Part shown: one piece after another, positions 5,341 to 8,905 of the stretch | Layout of the letters: each line of letters opens with the position of its first letter | Position numbering within the stretch: position 1 is the first letter of the stretch | From: Anaerolineales bacterium | GTDB lineage: Bacteria; Chloroflexota; Anaerolineae; Anaerolineales; Villigracilaceae | Length of the DNA stretch: 8,905 bases | Assembly: GCA_025056515.1 (NCBI GenBank) | Contig: JANWWB010000269.1 | Coordinates: 1-8,905, forward strand | Direction: 5' to 3' | Made by a program: the position numbers and the translations under genes | The notes under the pieces: generated by a model | Seen by the model: only the letters and a program-made list of their open reading frames with translations | What the model was told of the DNA's origin: nothing | Databases searched by the model: none

Positions 5341-8031
5341 ATGAAAACCTTTTTGCGCTTTCTCCTCCTCGGCCTGCTCACCGCCGCCGTTGGCGAATGG
5401 CAGTTTTCAGTCTTCCTGCGCAGTGACCTGCGCAACTTTTTCGGCTCGCTGGGGTTCAATGCCCTCTATCTGACAGGTGTCTATCTGCTTACACGGCCGA
5501 TGCTCTCTCTGCTGCGCAAACGTCTGGCGTTTCTACCGTTGTATACGGCGCTCTTCGGCTTCACCGGCCTGATGGTGGAGTGGTTTCTGATTGGCAATTC
5601 TCCCTGGGGCAACCCCCAAGCCAGCCAGATGGGCATGTTCGCCTATTGGGCCTGTATGGCGCTCGTCCCGCTGATGTTCTTGCTCCAAAGGCGCTCTGTG
5701 CAAGGATTCATCGTCCGCTATGGCTTGGTCTATATCGTCCTGGTCTTGTTGGGACAATCGCTTATCGCTGACTCCGACTGGCGCTTTGCTTTTCACATTT
5801 ACTCCGTCATCCTAGGCTATGCGGGGTTGATGCTTGGAGTTCTTATGGAAGCACTTCCGGCGTTCGGGAACGTCCTCTTGAACGGAGCAGCAATGCGCTA
5901 TGCTGTTGGCCTCGCCCTGGTTCTCTTCCTTTTGCTTTCTTCCTGTGCTGCCCCACAAGCGCCAAGCAGCCAGCCGGCGACGGCGCTTTTCCCGACTCTC
6001 TCTCCCATTGCTACCTCCATCCTCTCTGCGCCCTCATTACCGGCGCAAGGGTTAGCCGGTCCCGCCGCCCCGCCCGCGCCCGAAACGGAATGCGCCAACC
6101 GCATTGTCGCCGAAGCGAACTCATGGGTCTTTGAGTGCGCCACTGGGAGCCAGAATCTGCGCTACCGCTACACGCCAGAAACCGGTTCGCTCCACGACCT
6201 AATGGTTGAAACCGGTGGCCTGCCGCCCTTCTGGCCCAGTTTCTTCGGCGGCCCGATTTTCGTCTTCGGCGATCGGGAAATTCCTATTTGGAGTTCGGAA
6301 ACCCTCATCTGGTCTCATACCGAACCGCGCCTCACCCCCGACGGGCTGGAAATCACCTGGCAGGCCGGAAGAGACGAGCAGCAGGTCGCCTACACGTACC
6401 GCTTCTCTATCCATGGTAAGACGCTGCGGATTGCCGTGGAAGCCACAGGGGGACTGATGGGCGCGTTTTCCCTCGACCGCAGCGAAGCCACGCCCGGAGC
6501 GCGCATCCTCTCCATCCCCTACCTGGCGACCTTTGATCTGCTCTTTTACGAGGGGCTTTTCGTTTCTCTGTATTTTGACTGGATACAGTCTGCCGCCTCT
6601 CGCTATGAAAAAGTCAGCTTGCCGTACTCCGAACGCTCTTTCCATTTCAGCCAGATGGCCTTCTACGAACTGGATACTGCCGGTGTGCGCTTGCCTCTGC
6701 GCGAGGTTATCTACCTGACGGTCTCTGACCGCCTGGCCGATGTCCTTCCCGTCGTTCCCAATCTCCCCTCGCCCTACCGGGAGACGCTGACAGGCCACAC
6801 GCTGATTGACATCTGGACCGAAGCGCCTTTCAGCGAAAGCCAGGCTTTGATCGAAGAACTGCATCGGCGCGGCGTGCGGGACCTGTTGGTGATTCGTCAC
6901 ACCTGGCAGCGCTGTGGTTATGACGATTGTTATCCTTCCATCTTGCCGGCGCGGGCCGAATGGGGCGGAGACGAAGGATTGCGCAATCTGGCCGAGGCTG
7001 CCCGTCAGGCCGGTTACCTGTTCGCCGTCCACGAGAACTATACCGATTTCTACCCAAACGCCGACATCGGTTCTCCGGAGGACTTGGCACTGGATTCCGA
7101 AGGTCGTCCCCGCCCGGCCTGGTTCAACCAGACGACCGGTCTGCAATCGCACCTGCTCAGCCCCTTCCGCGCCCTGGATTTTGCCCGTCAGATTTCTCCC
7201 GATATCCACCGCCGCTACGGAACGACTGCTGCTTTTGTGGACGTGCTCACCGCCGTCCCGCCTTGGGAGAAAACGGACTATCATGCACGCTATCCCAACC
7301 GCGCTCGCTTTTTGCCGGTTTTCCGGGCTTATTCCGAGGTGTTGGATTTGCTGCGCGCTGCGCACGCCGGACCTGTAATCGGTGAGGGCGGCGCGCACTT
7401 TCTCTACGCCGGTCTGGTGGATGGCGTCGCCGCCGCCTACCAGCCTGACCTGAGCCAGGGTGGATGGCGCGTCCCGCCGCTGGTGGATTTTGCCCTGCTG
7501 CGCCTGCATCCCCTGATGGTCAGCTACGGCGTAGGGTACTTTCCGTACTACTTCGCGCAAGATGAGCAACCTCGCTGGTCGGGTTACACGCTGGAAGACC
7601 ACTACCACTATATGGCTACTGAAATTGCTTTCTGTCATGCTGGCTATGTCGATTCACCGGAATTATTCGACTCCGCCGAATCTTGGTTGGCTTGGGCCGA
7701 GCGGGAAGCCCGGCTGGTAGGGTCGATCCACCGTCTCTGCGCTTCGGCGCGGCCGGTAACGATTCTGTACCGCGTGAACGGTGAACTCGTCCCGGTGGAG
7801 CGCGCTGTTGCCGCAGGGCAGTTAGAGCAGATTTTGATAGAATACAACAACGGTTTGCAAGTCTATGTCAACCGTCACCCGATAGAATTCTGGTCGGTTG
7901 AATTGAACTTTCGCCCTTCTTGGGCGGATTTCAGCGCTATGGTGGACGGCGCACGCCAGGACTTTGTCGGCGTGCCACAAACCGCTTCCTTTCTCCTGCC
8001 ACCCAGCGGATGGCTGGCCGTGATGCCTTGA
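5341..8031 (+). CDS. Six-helix membrane domain fused to a lipoprotein-type glycoside hydrolase
   Basis: A single 896-codon frame. Residues 1-184 form a polytopic membrane domain with hydrophobic segments near 4-20, 39-58, 62-85, 97-116, 121-141 and 150-175; I do not recognise its family. At Met185 a second signal-like start follows (MRYAVGLALVLFLLLSSC, Cys202), then a Pro/Ala/Ser linker to about residue 255. The remainder has an N-terminal beta-rich part (substituted-sugar-binding style, about 258-490) and a TIM-barrel-like part. Barrel motifs include DLLVIRHTWQRCGYDDCYPS, GLRNLAEAARQAGYLFAVHENYTDFYPNAD, AAFVDVLTAVPPW and GPVIGEGGAHFLYAGLVDG. A short all-beta C-terminal domain ends the protein. 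The arrangement recalls retaining glycosidases of the GH101/GH36-type or DUF5696-like sets. Asp634 (FVDVL) and Glu682 (GEGG) are candidate catalytic residues by position, which is inference. Substrate is unknown. The protein could be one fusion or two products, 5341 to about 5892 and 5893-8031. Confidence 0.75.
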   Translation: MKTFLRFLLLGLLTAAVGEWQFSVFLRSDLRNFFGSLGFNALYLTGVYLLTRPMLSLLRKRLAFLPLYTALFGFTGLMVEWFLIGNSPWGNPQASQMGMFAYWACMALVPLMFLLQRRSVQGFIVRYGLVYIVLVLLGQSLIADSDWRFAFHIYSVILGYAGLMLGVLMEALPAFGNVLLNGAAMRYAVGLALVLFLLLSSCAAPQAPSSQPATALFPTLSPIATSILSAPSLPAQGLAGPAAPPAPETECANRIVAEANSWVFECATGSQNLRYRYTPETGSLHDLMVETGGLPPFWPSFFGGPIFVFGDREIPIWSSETLIWSHTEPRLTPDGLEITWQAGRDEQQVAYTYRFSIHGKTLRIAVEATGGLMGAFSLDRSEATPGARILSIPYLATFDLLFYEGLFVSLYFDWIQSAASRYEKVSLPYSERSFHFSQMAFYELDTAGVRLPLREVIYLTVSDRLADVLPVVPNLPSPYRETLTGHTLIDIWTEAPFSESQALIEELHRRGVRDLLVIRHTWQRCGYDDCYPSILPARAEWGGDEGLRNLAEAARQAGYLFAVHENYTDFYPNADIGSPEDLALDSEGRPRPAWFNQTTGLQSHLLSPFRALDFARQISPDIHRRYGTTAAFVDVLTAVPPWEKTDYHARYPNRARFLPVFRAYSEVLDLLRAAHAGPVIGEGGAHFLYAGLVDGVAAAYQPDLSQGGWRVPPLVDFALLRLHPLMVSYGVGYFPYYFAQDEQPRWSGYTLEDHYHYMATEIAFCHAGYVDSPELFDSAESWLAWAEREARLVGSIHRLCASARPVTILYRVNGELVPVERAVAAGQLEQILIEYNNGLQVYVNRHPIEFWSVELNFRPSWADFSAMVDGARQDFVGVPQTASFLLPPSGWLAVMP
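5884..5946 (+). other. Internal start and lipoprotein signal peptide inside the fusion gene
   Basis: GGAG (5884-5887), a 5-nt spacer and ATG 5893 lie in frame within the longer gene. The following codons give a textbook lipoprotein signal: a short n-region (MRY), a hydrophobic core LALVLFLLLS, and lipobox LSSC with the acceptor Cys at 5944-5946. Initiation here would make a 712-aa surface glycosidase without the membrane domain. The other complete operon products also have their signal peptide at the start, which argues that this was once, or still is, a separate gene start. Confidence 0.6.
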
Positions 8032-8052
8032 CTTTGTTATCGAGAGGGTGAT

Positions 8053-8905
8053 ATGAGACGCTTCTTTCCTCAAACGGTCTTTTTTCTGATTTTGCTTTTG
8101 ACTGCTTGCCAAGCCATATCGCCTTCCTCACCGACACCGCTCTTGTTGGATGACCGGACACACACGCCGGCTTTTTCTCCTGAAGCCTCATCGACCGGCC
8201 CTGCTCCGACCTCTACCCCAGACAAATGGTCTCTCTGGACGAACGGGACGCAGCTACGTGGGGCGAATATCTGGCAGCGCATCCGTATCCCCGATTTGGA
8301 CTACGAACTGCTCGGTGATGGGCACATCGGTCCGCCTTATACACAGGCCGACTTCGACCGGTTGGCGGCAGCAGGCGCCAACTATGTCAACCTTTCCATC
8401 CCCGGCCTCTTTACCGAGCGCCCACCCTATACCCTTGATGAAGGCGCGCAGGCTAATCTGGATGCCTTGCTCACCATGGCAGAACGGGCGGGACTCTTCG
8501 CTGTCATTGCTTTCCGCACTGGCCCAGGGCGCAGCGATTTTACCTTCTACCGGGATGGCGCAGGCGTCTGGTTTGACCCATCTCTCCTGGTCGAAAGTGT
8601 GTGGACCGAACAGGCTGCGCAGGATGCTTGGGTCGAGATGTGGCGCTACACCGCTGAACGTTATCGCGGCCATCCGGTGGTGGTCGGCTATGACCTGATG
8701 GTGGAGCCGAATGCCGAAGATGTGATGCTCCAGATCTACGCGCCGAGCGAATTCTACCCGCGTTATGCCGGTACTCTCTACGACTGGAATCGATTCTATC
8801 CCCGCCTCGTTGTCGCCATTCGTGCGGTCGATTCCGAGACTCCGATTTTGGTCGAGCCGATGGGTTGGGGCAGCATCCCCTGGCTGTCCTACTTGCAACC
8901 GGTGC
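8053..8905 (+). CDS. GH5/cellulase-like lipoprotein, C-terminus beyond right edge
   Basis: The frame is open from ATG 8053 to the right edge (284 codons seen), 21 nt after the preceding stop, with a weaker SD (GAGAGGG) just upstream. The signal peptide MRRFFPQTVFFLILLLTAC has a canonical lipobox (LTAC, Cys19). A Ser/Thr/Pro linker covers about residues 20-57. The barrel start follows: LRGANIW (68-74), FDRLAAAGANYVNLSIPG (101-118), ANLDALLTMAERAGLFAVIAF (134-154), AWVEMWRYTAERYRGHPVVVGYDLMVEPN (192-220), and PILVEPMGWG (264-273). The order and spacing fit the GH5-type (PF00150) TIM barrel, with Glu218 as the expected acid/base at the end of strand 4. Position 217 is Val, where most GH5 enzymes have Asn (NEP), and the strand-2 Arg position reads Ser in NLSIPG. 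The nucleophile Glu of strand 7 is outside the window. It probably cleaves or binds a beta-linked polysaccharide at the cell surface; the substrate is unknown. Confidence 0.8.
   Translation, partial: MRRFFPQTVFFLILLLTACQAISPSSPTPLLLDDRTHTPAFSPEASSTGPAPTSTPDKWSLWTNGTQLRGANIWQRIRIPDLDYELLGDGHIGPPYTQADFDRLAAAGANYVNLSIPGLFTERPPYTLDEGAQANLDALLTMAERAGLFAVIAFRTGPGRSDFTFYRDGAGVWFDPSLLVESVWTEQAAQDAWVEMWRYTAERYRGHPVVVGYDLMVEPNAEDVMLQIYAPSEFYPRYAGTLYDWNRFYPRLVVAIRAVDSETPILVEPMGWGSIPWLSYLQPV

Noticed and set aside
6199..7638. A 479-codon open frame on the minus strand
   Set aside because: It lies wholly antisense to the glycosidase barrel, has no SD-supported start and no recognisable motif. The sense strand has strong domain motifs, so this is a codon-bias shadow.

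Overview
The window looks like bacterial chromosome from a Chloroflexota lineage, most likely Anaerolineae-like. This is an inference from style, not from a marker gene. Coding sequence is moderately GC-rich. Four of the five intact or partial proteins begin with a clear lipoprotein-type signal (the fifth has a weaker one), and these signals are followed by long Ser/Thr/Pro linkers, a habit common in that phylum. There is no rRNA, tRNA, transposase, CRISPR array or phage gene.

Layout. (1) Positions 572 to 3, minus strand: start of an NHL/beta-propeller-type lipoprotein that runs off the left edge. It is too short of a stop to appear as a closed ORF, but its SD, lipobox and propeller repeat are clear. 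(2) 573-836: divergent intergenic region with one plausible sigma70-type promoter pointing right. (3) About 837-1697, plus strand: a decayed alpha/beta-hydrolase (carboxylesterase-like) gene. The fold can be followed from the HGG oxyanion motif to the GHSAG elbow, but only by switching reading frame several times and reading past a stop. (4) 1698-1809: short leader with a perfect TATAAT box and a strong SD. (5) 1810 to the right edge: four tightly packed plus-strand genes (gaps of 11, 1 and 21 nt), very probably one operon.

The operon encodes extracytoplasmic proteins with a carbohydrate theme. They are a PQQ-type beta-propeller protein with an OB-like C-terminal domain, a non-catalytic lipoprotein with a CBM9/DOMON-like and a DNRLRE-type module, a large protein joining a six-helix membrane domain to a complete lipoprotein-type glycoside hydrolase, and a GH5/cellulase-like lipoprotein cut by the right edge. 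A reasonable model is a surface-anchored apparatus that binds and trims a polysaccharide, either the cell's own exopolysaccharide or an external substrate. No transporter, regulator or glycosyltransferase is visible to settle which.

The most notable points are the in-frame junction at 5893, where a complete lipoprotein gene start (SD, Met, signal peptide, lipobox) sits inside a longer ORF with an N-terminal membrane domain, and the GH5-like protein whose usual NEP and strand-2 Arg positions read VEP and Ser.
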